From NCBI RefSeq assembly GCF_003945385.1, contig NZ_AP018920.1, positions 6,510,001 through 6,574,000 of the forward strand: DNA of 64,000 nucleotides. Reading direction: 5' to 3'. This DNA is from Pseudonocardia autotrophica. GTDB taxonomy: Bacteria > Actinomycetota > Actinomycetes > Mycobacteriales > Pseudonocardiaceae. Below, in pieces: positions 8,877 through 17,997 of this stretch. The notes under the pieces were generated by a model. It saw only the letters and a list, made by a program, of their open reading frames with translations, searched no databases and was not told the origin of the DNA. How positions within the stretch are numbered: position 1 is the stretch's first letter; each line of letters opens with the position of its first letter. The position numbers were made by a program, and so were the translations under genes.

Positions 8877-10127
8877 ATGCGGCAGCGATGGACGGTGATG
8901 GTGGTCGCGGCGGTCCTGGTCGCCGGGCTGGCGGTGGTCGCCGGGGTCGCGGCCGGCCGCTGCTCGGCCGGCGGGAACCCGGAGGCGGTGGCCGGGGCGG
9001 AGTCCGGCGCCGACACCTCCTCGGCCCGGCAGCTCACGGCCCGGGCGGAGAGCGACGCGATCGCCGGGCCGGCCGCGGCCGGGATCCCGGCGACCCCCCG
9101 CTGGGGGCTCTGGTCCGGGATCCGGGGCCCGGACGGCACCGCGCTGCCGGAGATCACCGGCACCGCGGCGACCGGGGACCGGATCGTGACGGTCCAGCTC
9201 GGCGCCGACGAGCGGCAGCTGCTCGCCGGGTACGCCGCCGCGGACGGCACCCCGCTCTGGGCCGCGACGCTGCCCCGCGGCCGGTACTCACCCGAGGTAC
9301 TGCTCACCGGCGATTCGGTGCTGGTGCACGGCGGCGGCGAGGTCTCGGCGTTCGATCCGGCATCGGGCGAGCTGCGCTGGTGCACCGCGGTGTCCGGGGA
9401 CGCACGGGTGAGCGTCCTGGACACCGGGCGCGGAGCACTCGTCGCCGAGCAGGACGCCGACCGGTCCCGGCTGCGACTGCTGGACCGCGCGACCGGCGAA
9501 CAGCACTGGTCGCGGGACTACCGGGTGCACGACGGCGGGGTGGCGCCGGTCGTCGCCGGAGACGTCGTCACGGTGTTCGCGGTCGGCGAGGACCGGTCCG
9601 GGGTGCAGGCCTTCCGGCTCGGCACCGGCGAGCCCGGCTGGTCGCTCACCGACGACCTGCCGCGACCGTTCGGCGTGGCCGGCGGGGTGCTGCTGGTGCG
9701 CTCGGGGACCGGGCTGCACGGCGTCGAACCGGGATCGGGGGCGCTGCTGTGGAGCTCGGAGCGGTTCGACCCGCACCTGCGGCCCGGCGTCGCGGTCCGG
9801 TCGCCGGGGCGCCCCGGGGACCCGGCGTTGCTGCTGCAGCCATCGGAACCCGGCGGGGTGACGGCGTTCGACCCGGCGACCGGGGCGCTGCGCTGGGAGC
9901 TGCCCGGGGAGCTCGTGCGCCCGACGCTGCGTGACGGCGTGCAGCGCGCCGACACGGTCGGCGACCGGCTGCTGCTGCAGGGCCGCCGCACCGGCCTGGT
10001 CGCCGCCGATCCCGCGACCGGCCGGATCACCGGCCGGGCCGGCGACGCGTCGCCCATGACGCACGGCCCCGGCCTGGCCGTCGTGACCGGTCCGGGCCGG
10101 ACGACCGTTCTGACCTGGGACGACTGA
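8877..10127 (+). CDS. Membrane-anchored PQQ-like beta-propeller protein
   Basis: A 416-residue protein with an N-terminal hydrophobic helix (WTVMVVAAVLVAGLAVVAGV), so it is exported or anchored. The rest carries recurrent blades of the form G-x-x-x-W with D-x-x-T/S-G-x-x-x-W (FDPASGELRWCTAV, LDRATGEQHWSRDY, FDPATGALRWELPG), typical of pyrrolo-quinoline-quinone-like propellers such as BamB. The ATG at 8877 is preferred over a GTG at 8859 because GGTGAGGA lies 7 nt upstream. PQQ binding is not implied. The role is unknown. Confidence 0.75.
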   Translation: MRQRWTVMVVAAVLVAGLAVVAGVAAGRCSAGGNPEAVAGAESGADTSSARQLTARAESDAIAGPAAAGIPATPRWGLWSGIRGPDGTALPEITGTAATGDRIVTVQLGADERQLLAGYAAADGTPLWAATLPRGRYSPEVLLTGDSVLVHGGGEVSAFDPASGELRWCTAVSGDARVSVLDTGRGALVAEQDADRSRLRLLDRATGEQHWSRDYRVHDGGVAPVVAGDVVTVFAVGEDRSGVQAFRLGTGEPGWSLTDDLPRPFGVAGGVLLVRSGTGLHGVEPGSGALLWSSERFDPHLRPGVAVRSPGRPGDPALLLQPSEPGGVTAFDPATGALRWELPGELVRPTLRDGVQRADTVGDRLLLQGRRTGLVAADPATGRITGRAGDASPMTHGPGLAVVTGPGRTTVLTWDD

Positions 10128-10152
10128 TCACCGCTCGGGAGCGGGACGACCG

Positions 10153-10175
10153 CCGGGCGCCTGATCGGTGCCCGG
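10153..10175. terminator. Hairpin between convergent genes
   Basis: CCGGGCGCC (10153-10161) pairs with GGTGCCCGG (10167-10175) around TGATC, allowing one G-U pair. It lies between the stop of the beta-propeller gene (10127) and the stop of mftE (10183) and could terminate both transcripts. Confidence 0.5.
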
Positions 10176-10182
10176 TCGCCGA

Positions 10183-10908
10183 TCACCGCGGGACGCGCAG
10201 GCGGCCGGTCGCCGGATCCGGGTCCCAGCCGGCGATCGCCGTGGTCGCGGCCCCGACGATCGCGGCCAGCAGGGTGCGGCCCTCGCCGGCGGTCGCCCCG
10301 GCCGGGTCGCCGAGCACGCCGTTCGGGCTGACCGCGGCGGTCCCACCGGCCCGCAGCGCGTCGATCACCTCGGCGAGCGGGCGGGTCTCGCCGGCCGCGG
10401 CCCGGTCGGCCCGGACCCGTCCGGGGCCCAGGTGCAGCAGCAGCGAGGTCTCGTAGCGGCCGGCGTGTGCATCCGCCGGGACCCCCGGTACCGCTGCGGC
10501 GCAGGGCAGCCAGCCCGCGTCCCGGCCCTCGTGCCGGAGCAGCCGCACCGCCGACGACAGCGCCGCGACGTTCCCGCCGTGCCCGTTCAGCAGCACCAGC
10601 CGCGCCGCCCACCGGCAGGCCGAGCGGCCGTACTCCAGGAGCAGGGTGTGCAGGGCCTCGGTGCCGATCGAGACGGTGCCGGGGAAACCCTCGTGCTCGC
10701 CGGCCGCGCCGTACGGGATCGCGGGGGCGAGCACCAGCTCCGGATCGGCGTCGTGCAGTGCCGCGGCGACCGCGGCGGCGACGAACGTGTCGGTGCCCAG
10801 CGGCAGGTGCGGGCCGTGCTGCTCGGTCGAGCCGACCGGGACCAGCAGGGTCCGCGGCCGGGCGCCGGGATCGTCGAGATCGGGCCAGGTCAGCTCGTCG
10901 AGCAGCAC
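10183..10908 (-). CDS. mftE: Mycofactocin precursor peptidase MftE (creatininase family)
   Basis: A 241-residue creatininase-family metallohydrolase. The metal-site motif GSTEQHGPHLPLGTDT (E29, H31, D40) and later GHGGN and HAGRYETS are present. MftE releases the Val-Tyr-derived AHDP fragment from the C-terminus of MftC-modified MftA. It follows the MFS gene by 16 nt in the minus-strand mft operon. The start is GTG at 10908, without an obvious Shine-Dalgarno. Confidence 0.92.
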   Translation of the reverse strand: MLLDELTWPDLDDPGARPRTLLVPVGSTEQHGPHLPLGTDTFVAAAVAAALHDADPELVLAPAIPYGAAGEHEGFPGTVSIGTEALHTLLLEYGRSACRWAARLVLLNGHGGNVAALSSAVRLLRHEGRDAGWLPCAAAVPGVPADAHAGRYETSLLLHLGPGRVRADRAAAGETRPLAEVIDALRAGGTAAVSPNGVLGDPAGATAGEGRTLLAAIVGAATTAIAGWDPDPATGRLRVPR

Positions 10909-10924
10909 GGGGTACAGCCTGCCC

Positions 10925-12445
10925 TCACCGGTCGGCGTGCCGCAGCGCGGTCAGCGCGAGCAGCACCACACCGGCCATCAGGCCGGACGCGACCAGCCCG
11001 ACCACACCGAACCCGGCGGTGAAGGCCGACCGGCCCGCGTCGAGCAGGGCGGTGCCGAGCCCCGGCGGCAGCGACTCGGCCGCGGTGACCGCACCGGCCA
11101 GACCCTCCCGGGACCGCTCGGCGGCCTCGCCCGGCAGCCCCGGCGGGAGGACCAGCCGTCCGGTGTAGACCGCGGCGAGCACGCTGCCGGTGACCGCGAC
11201 ACCGAGCGCGACCCCCAGCTCACCGGCCGTCTCCGAGATCGACGCCGCCGACCCGGCCCGGGCCGCCGGGACCGACCCGATCACGAGATCGGTGGCCAGG
11301 ACGCCGATCGGGCTCAGCCCGAGCACCGTCCCCGAGACCAGCACGATCACCGCCACCGTGCCACCACCCGCGCCGACCAGGCCGACCAGCAGCGAGCCGA
11401 TCGCGGCCAGCCCGGCCGCCGCCGCGACGACCGTCCGGACACCGAACCGGCGGGCCAGCACCGGGGTGAGCAGCGATCCGACGACGGTGACCCCGGCGAG
11501 CGGCAGCATCCAGAGCCCCGCGGTGAGCGCCGAGGCGCCACCGACCAGCTGCAGGTACTGCGGCAGCACGAAGAACAGGCCGTTCACCGCGAGCAGCGCG
11601 ACCAGCAGCACCAGCACCGCGGCGGTGAACACCGGCCGGGTGAACAGCGCCACGTCGAGCAACGGATCGGTCAGCCGCCGCTGCCGCCGGACGAACAGCA
11701 CCCCCGACAGCAGGCCGACCGCCGCCGGGACGAGCGTGATCGCCTCCGGGCCATAGGCGGCGGTGTTCTTCACGGTGTAGACCAGCGGCAGCATCGCGGT
11801 GAGCGAGAGGACGACGCTGGTGGGATCGAGGCGTCCGGCCCTGCTGCCGTGCTCCTCGGGGAGCAGCAGCGGGCCCAGCACGAGCAGCAGCAGCATGACC
11901 GGGACACCGATCAGGAACACCGCCCCCCACCAGAACACGTCGACCAGCGCGCCACCGACCAGCGGGCCGATCGCGGCCCCGACCGAGAACGTCGTCATCC
12001 ACACCGCGACCGCGAACCGGCGCTGGACCGGATCGGGGAACATCGTCGAGATCAGGCCGAGGGTGGACGGCATCAGGGTGGCCCCCGCGATGCCGAGCAG
12101 CGCACGGGCGGCGATCAACAGCTCGGCGGTCGGCGCGAAGGCCGCGAGCACCGAGGCGACGGCGAACGCGGCGGCCCCGATCAACAGCAGCCGGCGACGG
12201 CCGATCCGGTCGCCGAGGGTCCCCATGGTGATCAGGAAGCCGGCGATCAGGAAGCCGTAGATGTCGAGGATCCACAGCTGCTGGGTGGCCGAGGGTTGCA
12301 GGTCCACGGCCAGTGCGGGCGCGGCGAGGTAGAGCACGCTGATGTCGAGCGCGAGCACCAGCAGCGGAAGGGCGAGTACCGCGAGGCCGATCCACTCGCG
12401 GGGCCCGGCGCGATCACCGCTGGTCAGGGGGGTCTCCGTGGTCAT
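10925..12445 (-). CDS. MFS transporter, DHA2-type (14 transmembrane helices)
   Basis: A 506-residue multi-drug/proton antiporter-like protein. Typical family motifs are LDISVLYLAAPAL in helix 1 and GTLGDRIGRRRLL in the loop after helix 2. Hydrophobic segments are consistent with 14 helices. The ATG at 12445 is used: the upstream extension to 12583 lies antisense in a variable region and lacks membrane features. MFS genes accompany mft clusters in several actinomycetes. Export of a mycofactocin-related compound would be inference. Confidence 0.87.
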   Translation of the reverse strand: MTTETPLTSGDRAGPREWIGLAVLALPLLVLALDISVLYLAAPALAVDLQPSATQQLWILDIYGFLIAGFLITMGTLGDRIGRRRLLLIGAAAFAVASVLAAFAPTAELLIAARALLGIAGATLMPSTLGLISTMFPDPVQRRFAVAVWMTTFSVGAAIGPLVGGALVDVFWWGAVFLIGVPVMLLLLVLGPLLLPEEHGSRAGRLDPTSVVLSLTAMLPLVYTVKNTAAYGPEAITLVPAAVGLLSGVLFVRRQRRLTDPLLDVALFTRPVFTAAVLVLLVALLAVNGLFFVLPQYLQLVGGASALTAGLWMLPLAGVTVVGSLLTPVLARRFGVRTVVAAAAGLAAIGSLLVGLVGAGGGTVAVIVLVSGTVLGLSPIGVLATDLVIGSVPAARAGSAASISETAGELGVALGVAVTGSVLAAVYTGRLVLPPGLPGEAAERSREGLAGAVTAAESLPPGLGTALLDAGRSAFTAGFGVVGLVASGLMAGVVLLALTALRHADR

Positions 12446-12474
12446 GGTCCCGACGCTAAGAGGTGGAGTTGACT

Positions 12475-15400
12475 TCAGGTCAAGACTGCGGCGCCCTCGC
12501 GGATCGCCGCGTCGGCACGACGCGGCGTCAGCGCGTCGCCGATCCGGTGCACCGTCGGGCCATCCTCTCCCGCCGGTATCCACAGCTGTGCACAGGGCCC
12601 TGGGGACAACGACGAGGTGGACGGAGCAGTGGCGGCAGTGGCGGCAGTGGCGGCAGTGGCGGCAGTGGCGGCGATGACGGCGGAGACCTCGCGTCGCTCG
12701 ATCCGGCCGGTCGGGTGGTGCAGCAGCTCCACCGCTCTGCTCTGCTCACCGGTACGCAGCACCCCGAGCACCGCCCGGTCGGTGCTGCAGCGGATGCCGG
12801 CCGCGTGCGCACGGCGCCGGAACCCCTCACGGTCCAGGGTCAGCCCGAGATCCTGGCCGACCACCAGCGCCGGGGTGACGATCTCGGTCTCGTGCCCGCG
12901 GGCGGCCAGCAGCTCCGCGACCGAGGTGGCCTGGTGGAACCCGAGCTCGTCGACGACGAGCACCGGGCCGTCCGGGATCGGGGCACCGGCCAGGACGTCG
13001 TCGACCGGGATGCTCAGCCGGTCCGGGTCCCAGTGCGGCGGCACCGGACGGGCCCCGGTGGCCAGCACCAGCGCGTCCGGTCGGTGCTCGTCGACGAACG
13101 CACGGTCCACCACCGTCCCGAACCGGACGTGCGCGCCGGCCTCGTGCACCGCCCGCAGCAGGTCCTCGGTGACGTGGGCGAGCTCGGCCCGGCCCGGCGC
13201 GGCGGCCGCGAGCGCGAGCCGGCCGCCGGTGCGGGCGGCGCGCTCGACCAGCGTGACGTCGTGGCCGCGACCGGCCAGCGCGGCCGCGGCGGAGAGCCCG
13301 GCCGGTCCGGCACCGGCGACCAGGACACGCAGCGGGCGGGCCCCCGCCGGGCGGGTCGGCCGGTCCGGCGCGGCGGGACCGGCGAGCCACTCCCGGCCGG
13401 CCGCCGGAGCGACCGTGCAGCCCAGCGGCAGGTTCAGCCCGACCCGGCCGATGCAGTCCTGGTTGCAGCCGACGCACCGGCGCACCGGGCGGCCGTCGAG
13501 CGCCTTCGCGGCGAACTCCGGATCGGCGATCTGCCCGCGGGCCACGCCGACCAGGTCGCACTCGCCGCGGTCCAGCGCGGCGGCGGCCTGGGCCGGGGTG
13601 GTGAAGCGTCCGACGCCGATCACCGGGACGTCCGAGCCGGTCTCCCGCACGGCGCTGCGCAGCCGGGCGGCGAGATGCCCGGCGTAGCCGGACGGCACGT
13701 GCATCGACGGCTCGATCAGGTGCAGCGTCGAGGTCGCGACACCGATCGAGGTGTTGAGGTGGTCGATCGCGCCGGTCGCGGCGAGCCGGCGGGCGAGCCC
13801 GGCGCCGTCGTCCGGGGTGATCCCGCCCGGGATCCGCTCGTCGGCGCCGATCCGCAGGCCCAGCACCGGATCGGGACCGATCGCCGCACGGACCGCGGCG
13901 ACGACGTCGAGCACGATCTTCGCGCGGTCCCGGCCCCAGGCGTCGGTGCGCCGGTTGGTGGCCGGGGACAGGAACAGCCGGAGCAGCGACGCGTGCGAGC
14001 ACTGCAGCTCGACGCCGTCGAACCCGCCGTCGACGCAGCGGGCGGCGACGTCGGCGAACGCGGCGACGATCTCCGCGATCCCGGCCGCGTCCAGCTCCGC
14101 AGGGACCTCCCGGAACATCGGGTCCGGCAGCGCGGAGGGCCCGACGACCGGCTCCCGGGAGTACATCCCGGAGCCCTGCGCACCGTTGTGGTTGAGCTGG
14201 GCGAGCACGACGGCGCCGTGGGCGTGCACCGCGTCGGTGAGCGCCCGGTACGCGGGCAGCACCGCCGGATCGTGTCCGCGGATCAGCCGCTCGTAGGGCC
14301 GGTCGCCGGGATGCACGGCGTGCTCCTCGGTGATCACCAGTCCGGCGCCGCCCGCGGCCCGTGCCGCGTAGTAGGCGGTGTGCCGGGGTGTGGGCAGGCC
14401 GTCCTCGGCGAAACCGGTGAGATGGGCGGTGAAGACGATCCGGTTCCGCAGCTCGTGGCGGCCCAGGCGGAGCGGGTCGCCGAGGCGCGCAGGCGAGGCC
14501 CGGTCCGGTGGGCGGGCGGCGCGCCGCGGTCCGCTCCCGGACACCGGTGCCGAGCGGTTGCCGGGGTACGCGACCGGCCCCGGCACGGCGGCGTACCCCG
14601 CACCGGCCTGCACCGTGCCGAGTGACGTGCCGAGGGTGCACTCTCCGGCGGGTGCCGCGGCGCGACCCGGCGCAGGGGGCACCAGCGCGATCCGGCGCCG
14701 CTCGCCGTCGGCCGAGCCGACTCCGCGGCGCCCGCCGAGCGCCATGGCGGCGCGGCGGCCCTCCCGGACCGCCTCGGCGAGCGTGCGCGGCGCCACCCGG
14801 TCGCCCGCACTCCAGCGATCGGGACCGTCCGGGATCGTCCGGTCCGGCAGCCGCGCCGCGCAGTCCACGACGACCGCGCACTCCACCGTGGTGCGCGCAC
14901 CGGTGTGCACGTCGACCAGTTCGGCCCGACCGTCGCGGACCCGGCGCACCGCGCTGAACAGCGCCCGCACGACGCCGGCCCGCTCCAGCCGGGCGTTCGC
15001 GGGTGCCATGTCCCCACAGCGGCCGAGCTGGTGCCCGGCGACCGCGTCCGGCGTGGCGAGGGTGACCCGGTATCCGGCGGCGACCAGCAGCTCCGCCGCA
15101 CCCGGGCCGCTCCAGTCACCGATCGGGTCGCGGACCAGCACCGGGGCACCGTCCGGGATCCCGGCCGCCGCGAGCACCGCGACCCCACCACGGTCCGGGT
15201 GCACGAGCTCGGCGACCGGGAGCACCGGCACGTCCGCCTCGATCCCGGACGGCGCCGGGCCCGAGCCGGTCGCGAGCAGGACCGCCTCGCCGCGGGCCTC
15301 GGCGGCCGCGAGCGCCGTGGCGTCGAGCTCGGAGCCGAGCTCGATCAGCACCCCGAGCCGCCGGATCTCCCGTTCCCACCACGCCACCGGGAGGGCCATC

Positions 15401-16725
15401 CGGTCCCGCCCGGGCAGCGCGGCCGCGGCGTGCAGCATCCCGCCGAGCCGGGACGAGCGTTCGTGCAGTGCCACCGGATGACCGAGCAGCGCGAGCGTCC
15501 GGGCCGCCTCGAGCCCGGCCGGGCCGCCACCGACGACCAGTACCGGCACCCGCTCCGGCCGGTCACCGGTACGGGCGGGGGCGGCACCCGGGGCGGGGCC
15601 CCCGGCCACGGAGGGCTCGGTGCGTTCGTGCCCCGAACGCGGCTCCAGCTCGTCCCCGACGACGGGATTGCGTGGGTCCCGGGCAGCGGCGAGTGCGTTG
15701 CTCAGCAGGCACGGCCGCACCCGCTCGGGCGTCCCCGCGCGGACCAGCGCGACCAGTGCCGGATCCGCGATCTGCGCTCTCGTCATCTCGACGATATCCG
15801 CGTCTCCGCAGGCCAGCGCCTCTTCCGCGATCCCGGGTGCGGCGACGCTCCCGGCGAGCACGACGAGCGCCGCCCCGCGCACCGCGCGGCGCACCGCCCC
15901 GCACCGCTCCCGCAGGAACGCCTCCGGGGTGTGCAGGTCCGGCCGGGTCGCCGCCACCGAGAGCCCGCTGCCGACGACGGGGACCAGCAGGTCGACGTCA
16001 TCGGCGACCGCCCGGGCCAGTGCCATGCCGTCGTCCGGCGTGATCCCGGCCCAGGGCGCGAGCTCGTCGACGCACAACCGCAGCGACAGCAGCGGCTCCG
16101 GGCCGATCTCCGCGCGGACGGCGGCGAGCACCTGCCGGAGCAGCAACGACCGGTCGCGGCCGTAGGCGTCGGCGCGGTGATTGGTCAGCCCGGAGCAGAA
16201 CTGGCGCAGCACCGAGTGCTGTCCGGCGGAGATCTCCACACCGTCCACACCGTTGTCCACAGCCGAACGAGCGGCCGTGGTGAAGCCGAGCACGAGCTCG
16301 CCGATCTGCGCGGCGTCCATCGCGACCGGGACCTCGCGGGAGACGACGTCGGGCACCGCGGACGGCCCCCACAACGGATGCCCGGAGTGCGCGGTCGAGC
16401 CCTGGCCGCCGGCGTGCGCGAGCCCGGCGAGCACCAGTGTGCCGTGCGCCCGGCAGGCCTCGGCGACCGCGGCCCAGCCGCGTGCGGTGGGACCGGACGC
16501 CGCGGGCGCGTAGGCGTACGGATGGTCCGACGGGTGCACCGATGCCGGCTCGACCACCACCAGCCCGGCCCCACCGGCGGCCCGCTCGGCGTAGTAGGCG
16601 ACGTGATCATCGGAGATGCCGCGGGCGCCGCTCCCGAGGTTGGTCTCGTGCGGACCGAACAGCACGCGCGACGGGGCCCGCCGACCGCGCAGGTCGACGG
16701 GCCCCGTCAGCAGCTGCGTGCTCAG
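12475..16725 (-). CDS. Tandem fusion of two mycofactocin-system FadH/OYE oxidoreductases
   Basis: One uninterrupted frame of about 1416 residues holds two complete FadH/OYE-type enzymes. Unit 1 has an OYE barrel (about 1-370) and a nucleotide-binding half (VVGGGPAGLEAAR near 397). Unit 2 starts near residue 748 with its own barrel and VAGAGPAGLSAAA near 1136. Elsewhere these FadH/OYE types 1 and 2 are separate neighbours of mft genes. Unit 2 keeps a full 4Fe-4S motif (C1084, C1087, C1091, C1103). The aligned positions in unit 1 are C339, S342, A346 and D358, so that cluster is lost. The probable start is CTG at 16725, overlapping the mftC stop as CTGA; a GTG at 16665 is the next in-frame choice. 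Confidence 0.85.
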   Translation of the reverse strand: MSTQLLTGPVDLRGRRAPSRVLFGPHETNLGSGARGISDDHVAYYAERAAGGAGLVVVEPASVHPSDHPYAYAPAASGPTARGWAAVAEACRAHGTLVLAGLAHAGGQGSTAHSGHPLWGPSAVPDVVSREVPVAMDAAQIGELVLGFTTAARSAVDNGVDGVEISAGQHSVLRQFCSGLTNHRADAYGRDRSLLLRQVLAAVRAEIGPEPLLSLRLCVDELAPWAGITPDDGMALARAVADDVDLLVPVVGSGLSVAATRPDLHTPEAFLRERCGAVRRAVRGAALVVLAGSVAAPGIAEEALACGDADIVEMTRAQIADPALVALVRAGTPERVRPCLLSNALAAARDPRNPVVGDELEPRSGHERTEPSVAGGPAPGAAPARTGDRPERVPVLVVGGGPAGLEAARTLALLGHPVALHERSSRLGGMLHAAAALPGRDRMALPVAWWEREIRRLGVLIELGSELDATALAAAEARGEAVLLATGSGPAPSGIEADVPVLPVAELVHPDRGGVAVLAAAGIPDGAPVLVRDPIGDWSGPGAAELLVAAGYRVTLATPDAVAGHQLGRCGDMAPANARLERAGVVRALFSAVRRVRDGRAELVDVHTGARTTVECAVVVDCAARLPDRTIPDGPDRWSAGDRVAPRTLAEAVREGRRAAMALGGRRGVGSADGERRRIALVPPAPGRAAAPAGECTLGTSLGTVQAGAGYAAVPGPVAYPGNRSAPVSGSGPRRAARPPDRASPARLGDPLRLGRHELRNRIVFTAHLTGFAEDGLPTPRHTAYYAARAAGGAGLVITEEHAVHPGDRPYERLIRGHDPAVLPAYRALTDAVHAHGAVVLAQLNHNGAQGSGMYSREPVVGPSALPDPMFREVPAELDAAGIAEIVAAFADVAARCVDGGFDGVELQCSHASLLRLFLSPATNRRTDAWGRDRAKIVLDVVAAVRAAIGPDPVLGLRIGADERIPGGITPDDGAGLARRLAATGAIDHLNTSIGVATSTLHLIEPSMHVPSGYAGHLAARLRSAVRETGSDVPVIGVGRFTTPAQAAAALDRGECDLVGVARGQIADPEFAAKALDGRPVRRCVGCNQDCIGRVGLNLPLGCTVAPAAGREWLAGPAAPDRPTRPAGARPLRVLVAGAGPAGLSAAAALAGRGHDVTLVERAARTGGRLALAAAAPGRAELAHVTEDLLRAVHEAGAHVRFGTVVDRAFVDEHRPDALVLATGARPVPPHWDPDRLSIPVDDVLAGAPIPDGPVLVVDELGFHQATSVAELLAARGHETEIVTPALVVGQDLGLTLDREGFRRRAHAAGIRCSTDRAVLGVLRTGEQSRAVELLHHPTGRIERREVSAVIAATAATAATAATAATAPSTSSLSPGPCAQLWIPAGEDGPTVHRIGDALTPRRADAAIREGAAVLT
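12627..12671. repeat. 9-bp tandem repeat, five copies, inside the OYE fusion gene
   Basis: Five perfect copies of CAGTGGCGG, then a degenerate sixth. On the minus strand they encode a run of Ala-Ala-Thr in the C-terminal nucleotide-binding domain of the OYE fusion. The unit is a multiple of three, so copy number can change without breaking the frame. Confidence 0.9.
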
Positions 16726-17963
16726 CTCCCCGCGACCGGCTGCGCCGCGGGCGCGGCGTCCGGCGCGAACCCGGCGAGCGGGTTCTCGTCGCAGGCCCGG
16801 TCCGGCCGGCGCGGCGGCGGGGCGAGCGAGAGCATCGTGGGCTGCTTCGGTGCGCGGGAGTTCCGTGGCGCCGACCGCGAGTGGTCCACGTCGGACTTCG
16901 GGATCACCGTCCCGGAGTCGCGGGCGGCCAGCATCTGCTCGCCGTAGCCCTGCACGCACTCCGGGTCCGGGCCGTCCAGCGGCAGGCCGGTGAAGAACTT
17001 GGCCGCCATGCAGCCACCCTGGCACGAGTCGTAGTGCTGGCAGGAGGCGCAGGCGCCACCGGTCTGCGGCTGGCGCAGCTCGGTGAACAGCTCCGAGTGC
17101 TCCCAGACCTCCTTGAAGCCGCCCTCGTCGCGGACGTTGCCCGCCAGGAAGTTCTCGTGGATCGCGAACGGGCAGGCGTAGACGTCGCCGACCGGGTCGA
17201 TCAGGCAGACCACCCGGCCCGCGCCGCACAGGTTCAGCCCGGGCAGCGCCTCGCCGAAGGCCGACAGGTGGAAGAACGAGTCGCCGGTCAGCACCTGGTC
17301 GCCGTTCGCCACCAGCCAGTCGTAGAGCTGCTTCTGCTGGGCCTGGGTCGGGTGCAGCTCGTCCCACACGTCGGCGCCGCGGCCGGACGGGCGCATCCGG
17401 GTGATCCGCAGCTGGGCGCCGTACTTGTCGGCGATGGCCTTGAACTCGTCGAGCTGGTCGACGTTCTCCCGGGTCATCACGACCGAGATCTTCGGCGCCT
17501 GGAAGCCGGCCTCGGCCAGGTTCTCCAGCGCGGTGATCGCCATGTCGAACGATCCCGGGCCGCGGACGTAGTCGTTGACCTCGGCCGTCGCGCCGTCCAT
17601 CGAGATCTGGATGTCGACGTAGTCGGTCGCGGCGAGCTGCGCGGCGCGCGCCTTGTCCAGCTTCACGCCGTTGGTGGAGAACTTGACCCCGACGTCGTGC
17701 GCGATCGCGTAGTCGAGCAGCTCCCAGAAGTCCGGGCGCACGGTCGGCTCGCCGCCGCCGATGTTGATGTAGAAGACCTGCATCCGCTGCAGCTCGTCGA
17801 TCACCGCCTTGGCCTCGGCGGTGGTCAGCTCACGCGGGTCGCGCCGGCCCGAGCTCGAGAGGCAGTGCACGCACGCGAGGTTGCACGCGTAGGTGAGCTC
17901 CCAGGTCAGGCAGATGGGCGAGTTCAGGCCGTACTGGAAGTGGTCGACCAGCTTCACGGGCAC
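16722..17963 (-). CDS. mftC: Mycofactocin radical SAM maturase MftC
   Basis: A 413-residue radical SAM/SPASM enzyme. The SAM cluster motif is C27, C31, C34 (TYACNLACVHC); GGGEP follows near residue 70. The SPASM domain shows CGAGRVVCLIDPVGDVYACPF and the CASC..YDSCQGGC cluster. MftC oxidatively decarboxylates the C-terminal Tyr of MftA, then crosslinks it to Val, using MftB as a carrier. The last ~60 residues are a Pro/Ala-rich tail. The start is GTG at 17963, 34 nt after mftB; its stop overlaps the putative CTG start of the OYE fusion. Confidence 0.96.
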   Translation of the reverse strand: MPVKLVDHFQYGLNSPICLTWELTYACNLACVHCLSSSGRRDPRELTTAEAKAVIDELQRMQVFYINIGGGEPTVRPDFWELLDYAIAHDVGVKFSTNGVKLDKARAAQLAATDYVDIQISMDGATAEVNDYVRGPGSFDMAITALENLAEAGFQAPKISVVMTRENVDQLDEFKAIADKYGAQLRITRMRPSGRGADVWDELHPTQAQQKQLYDWLVANGDQVLTGDSFFHLSAFGEALPGLNLCGAGRVVCLIDPVGDVYACPFAIHENFLAGNVRDEGGFKEVWEHSELFTELRQPQTGGACASCQHYDSCQGGCMAAKFFTGLPLDGPDPECVQGYGEQMLAARDSGTVIPKSDVDHSRSAPRNSRAPKQPTMLSLAPPPRRPDRACDENPLAGFAPDAAPAAQPVAGS

Positions 17964-17997
17964 CTCACTGTGTGGTGGTCGGCGGTGGCGGGAGGGT

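Noticed and set aside
10646..14625. Long plus-strand frames opposite the MFS and OYE genes
   Set aside because: Rich in Arg, Gln and Gly and in mirror phase to clear genes; typical shadow frames of high-GC DNA.
16722..17367. N-terminal extension of the OYE fusion to 17367
   Set aside because: This part lies within mftC in another frame and reads as Arg-rich nonsense; the enzyme domain begins after 16725.
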